Shown here: positions 1 through 12,167 of the stretch, in pieces
How the letters are laid out: the number at the start of each line of letters is the position of its first letter
Numbering within the stretch: position 1 is the stretch's first letter
From: Halicephalobus mephisto
Lineage: Eukaryota; Nematoda; Chromadorea; Rhabditida; Panagrolaimidae
DNA length: 64,000 nucleotides
Reading direction: 5' to 3'
Assembly (NCBI GenBank): GCA_009193035.1
Contig: SWDT01000036.1
Span: 124,001-188,000 of the forward strand
The notes under the pieces: generated by a model
Seen by the model: the letters and a program-made list of their open reading frames with translations, nothing else
Database searches by the model: none
What the model was told of the DNA's origin: nothing
Made by a program: the position numbers and the translations under genes

Positions 1-274
1 AGAACAAACAATAATAATCATATATTAATAAACTAGTAAACATTCGGCATACTGTATACAGTATGGTTATTGTTAAGGAAATAGGGTATTTCTTTTCGAG
101 ATTTGATTTGGTTACGAAATACCCAGTTTTAAAGAGGAATCAGGTAAACAGCGGTATATTGTATCTTCTGTCGCACTGACCGGAACCAGATAACGAGAAT
201 ATTCAGTTTAATTTATCTGATATATCAGAATCATCTTAATTTATCGATATACCATATATAATCTACTGATATCA

Positions 275-432
275 ACATAAAAAATATAACTTTTAACTCA
301 GTAACAAATGCAAATTTTCATTGTTTTATTTTTCGTCACAAATACAAATATGAAAAATGCAACGATTGTGTCGCATTTTTTTTACATTTCGCAATTGTTA
401 AAAATCAAAAAGTTACGTTTTTGTGTGTACTG
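275..432. mobile_element. degenerate MITE-like element, family A
   Basis: The right end reads as a run ending in gttacgtttttgtgtgta, and the left part carries the related cagtaacaaatg word. Internal words (cgtcacaaatac, gattgtgtcgcattttt) match the better-preserved copies near 35.7, 38.9 and 39.1 kb. The copy is diverged and its left edge is uncertain. Confidence 0.5.
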
Positions 433-3025
433 AAAGCAACTATGAATGCATTTACAGTTAGGAAAATGACGATTTTCAAAACATTAATTAATTCGATTTC
501 AATTAATAATATAAAACTAAAAATAATTTTTTATTCAAAAAATTTAATTTTTATATTAAAGAAATCTTTATTTTTATGTTTACAAAATTTTATTTATGAC
601 AGTATTCATCATTGTTTTCAATAATTTCGAAATTAAAAAATTTTTTTTTAAATTTCTGAAATTTCGAATTTTAAAAATTTCAATTTCTATATTAAAAAAA
701 TTTTAATTTTTATGTTTAAAAATGTTTATTTTTATGTTTAAAAAATTTTATTTATGACAATATTCATTATTGTTTTCAATAATTTCAAAATTTCCGAAAT
801 TCCAAATTTAAAAAATCTCTATTTTTATGTTTAAAAATTTTTATTTATGACAGTATTCATTGTTGTTTTCAATAATTTCGAAATTTAAAATTATTATTAA
901 TTTTTTCACCAAATTAATCCCTTCGAACAAGTGTCAATATTTTTAACCTCGAGCGATTGTTTGGATCCGTTCAATCATCTTTGTGCCAAAAAGCCCAGAA
1001 GCGGTCGTTTTGATCTATCCCGACCTCGGCTGATATTTTGACGACCGAGGAACCAAATAGTGGCAGACTTGACCTCACTGTAATTTTTTACGATCGAGAC
1101 AAAATGTGACGAATTGCTTTTTAGGATTTTCCCGGGATTATTAATCCAATTTTTGTAGTAAATTATATCCATCTTAAGTTGAATTTTTAAGAATTTTGGT
1201 CTTAAATTTTAAAAGAATTTTTAATTTTTTTTGATCTTGAGAAGAAATTTGAAAAAAATTTTGGTTTTGAAGAGAATTTTTAATTTTTTTGGTCCTGAGA
1301 AGAAATTTGAGAAAAATTTTGGTCTTAAGAAGAAATTTTTAATTTTTTTGGTCTTGAAGAGAATTTTCTGAAACGTTTTTGTCTTGAGAGGAAATTTTGA
1401 GAAAATCTTGATCTTGAAGAAAAATTTTTGATTTTAAATTTTTGAAATTTTTAAATTGTTTCTAAAATGAATTTTTTATTTGAAAAAAAATTTCAAATTT
1501 GTTTTAATTTTGAATTTTTAGACAATTTCTGTTTTAAAGATAAATTTATTTGGTTACGGTAATTGCAGACAAGTAGTGTAAAAATATCAAATCCCCTCCG
1601 GCAATAATCGACAAAGTCAATGATCGTTGAATTTTATTACATGCACATTCAATTTTTGGATCCGAAAAAACGATTCTTGATCAGAGCTGTCGAATTTTCG
1701 AACTCGAATTAATTTTGTTTAAATTAGAATTTTTCGATTTTTAAACTCAAACTTATTCGGTTTGAATTCGAATTTTCCGATTTTCGAACTCGAATTAATT
1801 TTGTTTAAATTAGAATTTTTCGATTTTCGAACTCAAATTAGTTCGGTTTAAATTAGAATTTTCTGATTTTTAAATCCAAATTTATTTGATTTAAATTAGA
1901 ATTTTTCGATTTTTAAACTCAAATTAGTTCGGTTTAAATTAGAATTTTTCGATTTTCAAATTCGAACTAGTTTGAAATCGATTCGAAAGTTCGAAAATTG
2001 ACAGCTCTGCTCTTGATCAATTTTATGAGGATTGAGGACGACTTGCAGTTGAGACAAATCCATCAATAAGTACTTATTCAACAACGATATCTGTGTTCAG
2101 GATAGAGAATACAGTAATGAATTTCCGTGACAAAATAAAACATGATATTTATTTAAAATCATTTTCACTTTTTTAATTTTTTTATAAAAAAAAGTATTTT
2201 TTATTTTTTTCATTAAAAAAAATTTTTAAAAAAACATTTAATTTTTTAAATTTAAAAAAATTTTTAAATATTTAATTTTCTAAAATTAAAAAAAATTGTA
2301 TTTTTAATTTTTTTGAATAAAATCAGTATTTTTAATTTTTTTGAAAAAAAATCAGTATTTTTAATTTTTTTGAAAAAAAATCAGTATTTTTAAATTTTTT
2401 GAAAAAAAAAGTATTTTTTATTTTTTTTTAAAACATTAGTATTTTTTAATTTTTTGAAAAAAAAAGTATTTTTAATTTTTTTTCAAAACATTAGTATTTT
2501 TTAATTTTTTGGAAAAAAAAGTATTTTTAATTTTTTTTTGAAAAAAAAATAGTATTTTTTATTTTTTAAATTTATTACTTTTTCCCTGAATCCATAGCCA
2601 TCATAAAGTTGCTATTTGTTTCATTTTCTAAAAATACTAATTTAAAAAAAAATTATTTCAGTGGATAAAAAATTTTTACGATACTATCCCTATAGAAAAA
2701 ATTATCGCTGAAAATCGGACGATCGACATGCGTCGTTTTGTTCGGAAAAATGGCATGTGTTTTTAGAAATGATGCAAGGACAAATACATGAAAAAAGAAA
2801 AAATTTAAGAGAAAAAATACATAAAATCACTTTGAAGGCGGCAATTTTTTGAGAGATTGCATTTTTGGAGGTTATTGAATTCAATGAAATTTTTTAAAAC
2901 TAATGAGGAGATGTAAAATGGATTCCTAAACTTCGGGACATCGGGGTAGGTATTTAAATTACAGTAAGAAATTTGAAAATGTCTGAGAAAGACCATCAGA
3001 AGAGGACAGGATTGGTTGGGGAGTG
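433..3025. repeat. AT-rich non-coding stretch with local tandem repeats
   Basis: No coding region is visible. Simple or tandem repeats lie at about 1190-1430 (units of 'tttggtcttgaagagaattttt'-type sequence), 1680-2000 (units around 'tcgaactcgaattaatttt', alternating with 'aaattagaatttttcgattt') and 2290-2560 (units around 'agtatttttaatttttttg'). A more complex patch at 980-1110 has an ORF on the minus strand, but nothing in it looks conserved. Confidence 0.6.
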
Positions 3026-3029
3026 AATT

Positions 3030-3535
3030 TGGATAGTGACTGGAGGATATTGAAAATACGCTTTTCTAGTCACTATCCTGAATTCCATTGAGAAAAGAAA
3101 TTACTGGGATAGTGACTGGAAAAACAAAGAATCGGTTTTCTCAGTCACTATCCTGGCTTCTATTATTAAAAGAAATTGTCTGGATAGTGACTGAAATAAA
3201 TTATTCATTACTAAAAATAAACACTATCCTAAGTTGCACTAGGATATCAAAATTAGATAGTGACTGAAAAAACGGTTTCTTCCAGACAATAGTCACTATC
3301 CAAGTTTATTCGACTACTAGAAAGTGAATTCGAATAGTGATTGCAATTAATAATTAATTTCGAAATCCAGTCACTATCCAGACTCCTTGTTTCCGAAAAT
3401 ATTTCAGAATAGTGACTGAGACATTGTTCATTTTAGTCACTATTCTGATTTTCATCAAAATAGACAGTTTACAGGATAGTGACTGAAGAAGTCAGATAAT
3501 TATTAAAACAGACACTATTCTGGAAATAGTGACTG
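3030..3535. repeat. GGATAGTGACTG hairpin array, cluster 1
   Basis: A run of short inverted repeats. One arm is GGATAGTGACTG and the other CAGTCACTATCC, separated by roughly 20-40 nt. In the unit around 3110-3165 the pairing continues inward (GGAAAAAC against GTTTTCT), giving a stem of about 20 bp with a small loop. Units are separated by unrelated 15-40 nt spacers. No protein-coding signal was seen. The family recurs at 5.2, 7.4, 8.5 and 63.5 kb. Confidence 0.85.
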
Positions 3536-4296
3536 GACAATGTTGTCAAGAAATTGCACTATGATCATACTGTAACTTTTCATTTTTCTTGATTTTTTAA
3601 AATTTTTGATTGAAAATCGTTGTTTTTCGAAATTTATCACCAACTTTCGGAACGATGTAACCTCCAACGATCGATCCCGAAGTACAACTCCCCCAGATTT
3701 CTCAAATTGAAAGTCATCAGAAAAGAAAACAGAAATGAGCAAAGTGGGATCCCCAGGGAAGTCCATATTGCAACTCAAAGCGGAGAAGCTTTTGCCATGA
3801 AATAATTTAATGACCAAAGCATTAGGACAGGAAATGAAAGAGAAACGAAAATGAAATAAAACGGTTTTGTTCAAAATTTGAGTTTTCCCATAAAAGTAAA
3901 ATAAAAATTAATTTGAGACAAATTTGATTTGCAATTTTCATGTTTTGCAGTAGGTCAAAAGACCTCGTTTTGATGTGGGGAAGACTCGCGATTCGTTAGT
4001 CCAGAAACAATTGTCGCTGGCTCATCAAAGTGACCGTGGCCCGGTCAAGAAAGCTTTCATAATTTGTTTTCGAATGAAAATCTGACAATAGCGGAATCAG
4101 GAGGTACTAATGAAGGAAGGGATTGATGAGGTTAGTCGGTGAATTAGAATTGATGTTTGCACGACGAGACAGTCGGAGGAAGATGAGGGAGTATGATTTG
4201 TCAGTTGTTCTGTTAAAATATGGAAAAAAGAGGAGATTGGTTTTGATAAGATTGGTTATAAGTAATATTAAATTTTCTATAAAAAAGTAGAAAATT
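3536..4296. other. non-coding interval, moderately complex sequence
   Basis: A minus-strand open frame of 119 codons (3515-3874) overlaps the end of the hairpin array and resembles no known family. A less AT-rich patch at 3950-4090 has no splice-consistent coding frame. I assign no gene. Confidence 0.4.
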
Positions 4297-4367
4297 CCCC
4301 ATAAGAGATCCGAACTCGGACATTGTAGGTTTACAGTCTGACGTGCTAACCACTAAACTACGAAACC
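4297..4367 (-). pseudogene. tRNA-like fragment (Tyr GUA type), probably a pseudogene
   Basis: The minus strand contains a good pol III A box (TAGTTTAGTGG), an anticodon-loop-like CTGTAAA with GTA in the anticodon position, and a partial B box (GAGTTCGGATC). The acceptor arms do not pair, the anticodon stem is broken on its 3' side, and the T stem keeps only three pairs. This is therefore a decayed tRNA or tRNA-derived element, not a functional gene. Nuclear tRNA-Tyr genes normally carry an intron; this has none. Confidence 0.45.
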
Positions 4368-4478
4368 AAATCGATATTTTTCTAATTTGTACTTTTCATT
4401 CTTTGTGTTAAAATTCCGCAAAATTTTTCCTCCTATTACCGTATATCCAAGTTCTTCATTTTTCCTCATTCTCTCTTC

Positions 4479-4691
4479 CTAGCTGTCATAACTAGCAAGC
4501 GAGAACAGCCCACAACTCTCATTTCCTCCAACCAGCTTGTGGCTCGCCGCAACAGCTCCTAAAATCTGATCAATCGGATATGAAATGAAATATGAAAGAC
4601 CAGGGGCGGCTGTTCTTTTATTATCCTCCATTAAACAACGAAAAACGAAAACAGTCATAAGTACAGCCAAAACCCATCTTGCTCCTCCCAT
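4479..4691 (-). CDS. candidate small secreted peptide precursor, 70 aa
   Basis: A single-exon frame starts with ATG at 4691. The N-terminus (GGARWVLAVLMTVFVFRCLM) resembles a signal sequence and is followed by a dibasic KR at about residues 26-27, as in neuropeptide precursors. The rest (from TAAPGLSYF) has no repeated peptide, and its single later Cys lies near the C-terminus. Local base composition is richer in G+C than the flanks, which mildly favours coding. I recognise no family. The frame could be chance. Confidence 0.3.
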   Translation of the reverse strand: MGGARWVLAVLMTVFVFRCLMEDNKRTAAPGLSYFISYPIDQILGAVAASHKLVGGNESCGLFSLASYDS

Positions 4692-5169
4692 TTTTTGTTT
4701 CAAATTTTTTCGTTCTTGTTTGAAAATTATTTATTCTGTTCACATTTTAAATAATTTGAGTTTTGTTTCATTCTGGAAACTCATCCAATGAATGCATGCT
4801 TATTAGCAGTACAACCATGTCCCAGATATCGCTTATTGCTTATTGACTTTGAAATAACCCATTTTGTCTTTTTTGGTCGGAACAAGAAGCTTTGTTTCCT
4901 TTGTCATTTTCTCATCCGGGAAGAAAAGCATTATCTCTCTTGACCTGAGCTTATTAGTCGTTTCAGAGAGCATATTAGGCGAATTTGGAATTGAAATAGA
5001 CTTGGATTATTTCATAATGTTTGGGTTTTCTGCGTTGAGTAAGAAATTTGGTGTTTTTAACGAAGATAATCAAAATTTTTGAAGACTGTTATTTCGATCA
5101 AGAAGAGGTTTCAGAAGTAGTATTAAGGACACAGAATGAGAGAATTAATAATTTAGAAATTTTCGGGCT

Positions 5170-5805
5170 TAACAAAGATAGTCACTATCCTGAGAAAACA
5201 AAATAATTCAGGATAGTGTCTAGAGATGGTTCAAATCAGACACTATCCTAATGGTTTTTGTCAGCAAAAAGTAATTCTGGATAGTGACTGGATTATTTCT
5301 AGTCATTATCCGTTTGCTTTCTCTTACAATAGGAACCTTCAGAATAGTGACTTAAAAAAGTTTACTATTTCTATTAGTCACTATCCCAATTAGTGTTTCC
5401 GAGAGGAAGCTAAATAGTGATTTATTTTTAAAGTTGTTTAGGTCACCATCACAGTAAGTTGTCATGGACAGTAGATTTCTGACAGTGACATTATGAAATG
5501 AAAGATTATCAGAATCAGTCACTATCTATTTATAACTTCAATGACAAAAGCACTAGGAATAGTGACTGAAAAAATGCAAAATCGTTTTTCTCAGTCACTA
5601 TCCTAAATATGTTTAAAATACCGAAATAGTGACTGAAAAAATGCAAAATTGTTTTTCTCAGTCACTATCCTAGTATTTTAAATATCCTCAGGATAGTGAC
5701 TAAAAAAATGAAAAATTGTTTTTCTCAGTCACTATCCTAAATATTTTTTAAATACCGAGATAGTGACTGATTTGACGGTAGATGGTTAAAAGTAGATACT
5801 ATCCA
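5170..5805. repeat. GGATAGTGACTG hairpin array, cluster 2
   Basis: The same 12-mer arms as cluster 1 recur in alternating orientation. The best units, 5560-5770, are three near-identical hairpins spaced by about 63 nt: GACTGAAAAAATG pairs with the TTTTTCTCAGTC side, so the stem runs on beyond the 12-mer. Units at 5180-5480 are more diverged. Confidence 0.85.
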
Positions 5806-7035
5806 TGGATATAGAAGTGCTTTGAAAATTGTTAAATTTTAATTTTTATATTTTCAATTTCGTCCCTGAACCCTTTCTTCCGGTAGTTGTCCATTATCAT
5901 CTTTATCCCGAAAATTTTGACATGTACCTTGTCCTGGCAGCCGTCACTTGTTGATCCAACAACCTTCTCCATCAAAAAATGATTTTTGTTGAAAAAATCA
6001 GGAAAACCAATCGTCTTAGTAAAATCGTCATTATTCATTCTTTTTTTAATTTTTTAAATTTTTTTCGTAAAAATTACTCCGGTTTAAAAAAAATAAATTT
6101 ATACAAAAAATTATCAGAATTTTTTTATGAAAATTTATTATTAAAAAAATAAACAAAAATCGTTCAATTTTGGTCTTGACGCGAATTTTGGATTTTTTCA
6201 ATTTTGTTTTTTAAAATTATTTTTATATTTTTATTAATGTCGAAAAATGTAAAAAATAATTCAGAAATTGCTAAAATAAAATAAAAATTAATTTTTTTTC
6301 GTTTTGGAACAAAATTTAGAAAATTAATTTTTTATTATTTAAAAATGAATTTCAGAAAATTGGTCCTGACACGAAAAAAATTTAATTTTTAAAGCATTTT
6401 TTATTTTTTAAAAAAATATAAAAATTCGAAAAAAATATAAAAATTAAAAAAAAAATTATTTTAAAAATTTTTTAAAATTAAATTTAAAAAATTTATTTTT
6501 GAGTAATAAAAAAATTAATTTTCTAAATTTGGTCCCGACATGAAAAAATTTAATTTTTAAATTATTTTAAAATTACATTTTAAAATTTTTTTGAAAAATA
6601 AAAAATTTAATAATTATTTAAAAATTGAAAATTTTCGAAAACAATACTAACAAAACCGTCATTCGTGGCAGGACCAAATTTAAACAACTTTTTTATTCAA
6701 CAATTTCCTCATTTACGAATATTCTTCCCTAAAAAATTGAAGTTCATGTTTTTTAAAAAAATAAAATCAATTTGACCTTTTAAGAAAATAAAAAAAATAA
6801 TTTATAAAAGAAGTGAAAATTTTTCGCGCCATAGTTTTTAAAGAAAAATATTCACAGGACGACCCTAAGGCCAGATCGGCGCCGACCTGGAACTGATCAT
6901 TTTTAAAACGTTTTCAAAAATGGCGCCGATATTTTCATTGGTGGCTTCATGGGGGTGAATCTTCGGGGATGGGACATGCCTAAAAAGGTTGAGAGACGGT
7001 CATTGACGGCAGGTTCCTTTGAAGTTGCTTTATTG
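5806..7035. other. AT-rich non-coding interval
   Basis: Mostly A/T homopolymer-rich sequence. It includes dispersed 'ttggtcctgacacgaaaa' words typical of nematode introns and intergenic DNA. A small complex patch at 6830-7020 contains ggcgcc sites and an ATGGCGCCGAT-like word. No supported gene. Confidence 0.5.
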
Positions 7036-7039
7036 AGCA

Positions 7040-7345
7040 ACTATGGATAGTGACTAGTTTTCAAAACAAATTCTTAAAATAGTAACTAATTTTCAAAAAA
7101 TCATCAGGATAGTGACTGACTTTCATGACAACTTTCTAGAATAGTGACTACTTTTCAAATTAATCTCTTAGGATAGTGACTACTTTTCAAGACAATTTTC
7201 TAGGATAGTGATTATTTTTAAGACAATTCCCAAGGATAGTGACTACTTTCCAAAATAGTTTCCTATGATAGTGACTATTTTTCAAGACAATTCCCTAGGA
7301 TAGTGACTACTTGCCGAAACAACCTCTCAGGATAGTGACTGCAAA
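7040..7345 (+). repeat. direct tandem array of the GATAGTGACTA unit, period near 45 nt
   Basis: Roughly seven to ten head-to-tail copies of a unit beginning ggatagtgactacttttcaa and continuing with gacaatt-type sequence. Unlike the hairpin clusters, the 12-mer here stays in one orientation. This shows that the word is amplified both as direct and as inverted repeats. Confidence 0.8.
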
Positions 7346-7349
7346 AGAT

Positions 7350-7680
7350 GTTTACTCATTGTAAATAATCACTATTTTAACAACCTCTATTAGGATAGTG
7401 ACTGACTTTGATGATTAATGAAATTCATAAGCACTATCCAACTCTGCCTCTTCTCAGATGAATTACCAGAATAGTATCCATTTTTAAATAATTAATCACT
7501 TTCTTCAGTCACCATTCTGACAGTTTCTTTTTCGAATTTTAATCTGGATAGTGATTGTAAATATCGGCAAAGTAGTTCTTCAAGTCACTATCCTGAGGGC
7601 TTACTGAAAAAACCGAACTTGGATAGTGACTGAAATCGGCACTTGATCATCGGAATCAGTCACTATCCGGACTTTTCCTG
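7350..7680. repeat. GGATAGTGACTG hairpin array, cluster 3
   Basis: After the direct array the same arms return in inverted pairs, for example near 7545-7595 and 7620-7670 (GGATAGTGACTG ... CAGTCACTATCC). Spacers differ from the other clusters. Confidence 0.75.
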
Positions 7681-8130
7681 TTGACGGTTACTGTATGGAC
7701 TTTCTTCTCGAGACTGTTTCGTGATGTGTTTTTGCTTGATCATCTCAAAGCGAAAATCCCTTATTTTGTCGCCCCCGGTTTCCTGAAAAGAAAACTTGCC
7801 ATTCTTCAATTTTCTTATTCTGAGATTTGATATTCGGCCAAATTTCATATAAATCGTGTTGACATTATTTCTCTGTCCATTTTATTTCCCAAAAACAGTG
7901 TCCAATTTCATCTTGAAGCGGATGCTGTCGCGACATTTCCGCCAAACAGAGCGTCTTCCTCTTCTGCTTTCAGGCTGGCTCAATTCTGTCCGATTTTCTC
8001 ATAAGCACTGTTTTGGAAATTTGCAGCCAGTCATTACGCAATTTTACTGGATTCATTTTACTCAAAATTTGTTCTATAAAGTTAATGCAAAAAGAAGAAT
8101 AAAAGGGTCTCCAAGGAAAAAGTTCAAAAA
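7681..8130. other. complex non-coding interval, no supported gene
   Basis: The base composition is more balanced than its neighbours. Frames of 61 codons (minus, 7663-7848) and 92 codons (plus, 7856-8134) exist, but neither starts convincingly nor resembles a family. The interval could hold regulatory DNA or a relic. Confidence 0.35.
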
Positions 8131-8510
8131 TTGAACTGGTTCTGAAGGGAAAACTTTGAAAATTGAACAGGTCCTGAGGGGAAAACTTTATAAAATTAAA
8201 ATTATTTTAGAAATAAAGTTTCAAAAATTCAACAAGTCCTAGAGGGAAAGTTTTTATAAAACTAAAAATATTTTAGGAAAAAAATTTTTAAAATTGAACA
8301 GGTCCTGAAGAGAAAGATTTATAAAACTAAAAATATTTTAGAAAGAAACTTTTAAAATTCAACAAGTCCTGAGGAGAAAATTTTATAAAACTAAAAATAT
8401 TTTAAAAGGAAAAGTTCAAAAAAATCGTATTGGTCTCAAAAAGAAAATTTTAAAGCTCAATTGGTCTTGATGGGAAAACTTTGTAAAATCAAAATGATTA
8501 TATAAATGAA
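8130..8510 (+). repeat. tandem repeat, unit about 60-70 nt
   Basis: Six or so imperfect units of 'attgaacaggtcctgagg' followed by gaaaactttataaaactaaaaatatttta-type sequence. AT-rich, non-coding. Confidence 0.7.
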
Positions 8511-8524
8511 AATCATTTTTTATG

Positions 8525-8930
8525 AAATTGGATAGTGACTGATTTTAAGTATTAATTATTCTTTTTAGTCACTATTCTAGAAATCTCCAATAGAGGTTAT
8601 CAGAATAATGACTAAGAAAACAGATTGTTGAAAATATTAATTACTGTCTGAATTTACTTTTTGAATAAAAAAATAAATTCGAATAGTTACTGATTTTTGG
8701 AAGTTAATCGTTCCTTTCAGTCACTATCCGGCTTCCAACAAAGTAATCAGAATAGTGACTATTTTTATGATTAATCGTCCCAGTCACTATCCGGCTTTCA
8801 ACCAAGTAATCAGAATAGTGACTATTTTTATGATTAATCGTCCCAGTCACTATCCAGCTTTCAACAAAGTAATCAGAATAGTGACTATTTTTATGGTTAA
8901 TCGTTCCAGTCACTATCCGACAGGGTCTAA
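8525..8930. repeat. GGATAGTGACTG hairpin array, cluster 4, with exact 63-nt tandem units
   Basis: Hairpin arms recur here. Between 8745 and 8930 a 63-nt unit (aatcagaatagtgactattt then ttatgattaatcgtcccagt then the closing cactatccggctttcaac) is repeated three times with few changes. As 63 is a multiple of three, both strands stay open and give spurious repetitive 69-aa frames. Confidence 0.85.
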
Positions 8931-9079
8931 ACTAGAGCCAGCAGTTCTTGTCTTTTCGATCTGATGATTTTATTTTAAGATAGAAAGGTTATGTAGTCCC
9001 AAGAGCGGCGGTGGCGATCATAGCTCATACCATTCAGCATCTGTTGAAATCCTCCTCTTGGATAATGACTACTGTTGAG

Positions 9080-9399
9080 ATGGAAAATAAAAATACTATA
9101 ATAATATTTATTAAAACAATAAGACAGATATAATTTGTATATTTTTCTCAAACAAGACAACCAAGAATCTCATTCATGAAATACAGTATCCTACGCTCCC
9201 TGATATTCAGGCTTTCGTTTCATGGTTTTTTTAGTTCAATTTTCTATTCCAACAGTGACTTTAGCAGCTCAAATGAAAATCAAAGATAGTGTTCATTTCC
9301 AGTCACTATCCATTTTTCGAAGTTGTTTTTTAGACAGTAACTGTCAGGAAGAAAACACAAATGTTATGATAACCTTCACTAGCACAATGAGACAGATAC
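9080..9399 (+). mobile_element. dispersed repeat R320, copy 1
   Basis: About 320 bp that recur almost unchanged at 40,491-40,809 in the same orientation. Shared landmarks are aaacaataagacagatataa, ctctgatattcaggctttcg, gatagtgttcatttcc followed by cactatccatttttcgaag, and ttatgataaccttcactagc. It carries one GATAGTG / CACTATCC pair, linking it to the hairpin family. There are no obvious long terminal inverted repeats, and no coding frame is shared. Confidence 0.7.
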
Positions 9400-9479
9400 A
9401 GTTTTCCAAGAATTCGTGTCGAGGAATATTCGTTAAAAAAGTTAATTTTTAATTTCTATGATAATACAATTTAGAAAAA

Positions 9480-10235
9480 TCATCTGAAGCTTTAAATTCC
9501 GGAAGTTTTAAATTCTTGTTGAGACTATTTTAAAAAAGGTTGGTTTTTAATTTTTATAATAACATAATTTATAAAACTTCTAAAACCTCCAATTTTCGAA
9601 ATTGTTAGAATCTTCTTGAAATTCGTGCTGAGACTATTTAAAAAAAATACTTTTTAATTACTGTAATAACATAATTTTAAACAATATTTGAAATTTCAAA
9701 TTCTAAAAGTTTCTTGAAATTCGTGCTGAGACTATTTTAAAAAATATTTTTTAATTACTGTAACAACATAATTTAAAAAAATATCTAAAATTTTAAATTC
9801 TAAAAGTTTTTAGAAATTCTTGTTGAGATTGTTTTAAAAAAGTTGGTTTTTAATTACTGTAAAAAAATACTAGATTTTTAGAAATTCTTGTTGAGACTAT
9901 TCAAAAAAATACTTTTTTAATTACTGTAATAATATGGTTTAAAAAAATATCTAAAATTTTAAATTCTAAAAATTTTTAGAAATTCTTGTTGAGACTATTT
10001 AAAAAAATACTTTTTTAATTACTGTAATAATATGATTTTAAAAAATATCTAAAATTTTAAATTCTAAAAATTTTTAGAAATTCTTGTTGAGATTGTTTTA
10101 AAAAAATACTTTTTAATTACTGTAATAACATAATTTAAAAAAATATCTAAAATTTCAAATTCTAAAAGTTTTTAGAAATTCTTGTTGAGATTGTTTTTGA
10201 AAAAGTTGGTTTTTAATTTTTATAACAGTATGACT
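9480..10235 (+). repeat. tandem repeat, unit near 100 nt, about eight copies
   Basis: Units are marked by 'gaaattcttgttgagactat' (or gtgctgagac) at roughly 9505, 9610, 9720, 9810, 9880, 9975, 10080 and 10175. Each is followed by ttttaattactgtaataaca-type sequence. Non-coding. Confidence 0.75.
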
Positions 10236-12167
10236 ATAGTCAAAATCGCTTTCCTAAAATAACCCCTGTCATTGAAACAAACGGTAGAAATCTAATTTCT
10301 ATAATTCATTAGCCCAAATGAAGAGACAATTGTACCATCTTTCTGATTCGAAAAATTCTCGCTCATTTTCAATTCACGTAAAAATTAATGTCTATCAGCA
10401 ATTCTTCGCGGGAACAATCGTCAGAGGTTCTCAGTCGCGCATGCACATTAAAAAAAGATTTATTTTTTTGACAAAGCATTCGAAGCGGAAGAAATTTGAT
10501 TAACTCATCGGTGGCTCGTCCTTCTACGACGAGGTCAAACTGTTTTAAAAAATGTAGGAATTTGTAATGCGGGTGGCATAGTTGATTTAAATTGGCGGGA
10601 TTTCGGTCTCGAATGGAAATTTTTTCTTTGATTTTTTCGATTTTTTAAAATTAAAATTTTTCTTTAATAAAAAAAAATGATTTTTATTTTTCTTTAATAA
10701 ATAAAAAAAATAATTTTTATTTTTCTTTGATTTTTTTCGATTTTTTAAAATTAAAATTTTTCTTTGATAAATAAAAAAAATAATTTTTATTTTTCTTTGA
10801 TTTTTTCGATTTTTTAAAATTAAAATTTTTCTTTAATAAATAAAAATTGATTTTTTAAAATTAAAAAATTTTTTAAATAAAAAAAATAATTTTTAAATTT
10901 TTATTTTTCTTTGATTTTTTTAAATTAAAAAATTTTTTTAATAAAAAATTAATTTCTAAATTTTTCTTTAATAAATAAAAAAAATTAATTTATTAATAAT
11001 TTTTATCATTTTTTTAAAAATTAAATATTTTATGATTTTTATTTTTTTTTGAAAATTGAATAATTCGTAATTTTTATTGATTATTTAATTTATCGAATTT
11101 GATTTTGAAAAACCTGAAATTTTAACGAAATTATGATTAATAATTTTCAAAATTTGTTCAAAAAATGTAATTTGTAATATTTTGGACGTTTGATTTCATT
11201 TTTTTTCAAATTAATTAAATTCGATCATTTAAAACCGGAATCAGACGAAATTTACAATTTAAAAATATTTTTTACTTTTTTTAAAAATTATTTATTTTTA
11301 AAAATTTAATAAAAAATAAAAATATTTTTAACTTTTTTTTAAAATTATTTATTTTTAAAATTAATAAAAAATAAAAATATTTTTAACTTTTTTTAAAAAT
11401 TTATTAAAAAATAAAGATATTTTAAACTTTTTTTTTAAATTATTTATTTTTAAAAATTTAATAAAAAAGTATTTTTAATTGGTTACTGTAATTTTGTGAT
11501 TTTTTGTATTTTTTGAAACTTTTATTTTCAATTACCAGCCCTCAGGGCAAATAGGTTTTGTACTGTATGCGATTCCGATTCAGAAACTTCTAACTTTATT
11601 TGGGAAAAATATAAATCTAAAAAGTTAGTTACGAAATAATATAAAATTACGAAATAACTCAAAACTAAAATCATCATGTAGGTTATTTTGGTTCCTAAAA
11701 ACTTCTATGAATTCGTTTTGAGACTGTTTCGTAAAAAAATTCATTTTTTATTTCCTCAATATATGGTTAATTACGAAATAATTATTTTAAAAAATTTAAA
11801 TTTTTTGATTTTTAGAAATTCGTTTCGAGGTTATTTCGTAATAATTTTGATTTTTATAAAATTCGAATAATTACGAAATAATTATTTAAAAAAATTTAAT
11901 TTTTTGACTTTTAGAAATTCGTTTTGGGATTATTTTGTAATAATTTTGGTTTTTATAAAATTCGAATAATTACGAAATAATTATTTTAAAAATTAAAATT
12001 TTTTGATTTTTAGAAATTCGTTTTGGGGTTATTTCGTAATAATTTTGGTTTTCGTAAAATTCGAATAATTACGAAATAATTATTAAAAAAAATTTAATTT
12101 TTTGACTTTTAGAAATTCGTTTTGGGATTATTTCGTAATAATTTTGGTTTTCGATTTTCACAATAGT
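10236..12167. repeat. AT-rich repeats
   Basis: 10240-10560 is fairly complex but holds only a short basic frame (10318-10503) with no family resemblance. 10620-10990 repeats a ~70 nt 'tttttctttgattttttcga' unit. 11270-11480 repeats an A/T unit. 11690-12140 holds five ~100 nt units with 'ttagaaattcgttttgggat' followed by tatttcgtaataatttt. Confidence 0.65.

Noticed and set aside
3030..8930. GGATAGTGACTG arrays as a CRISPR locus
   Set aside because: Repeats are 12-nt inverted pairs with irregular spacing in a eukaryotic genome; no cas genes or uniform spacers.
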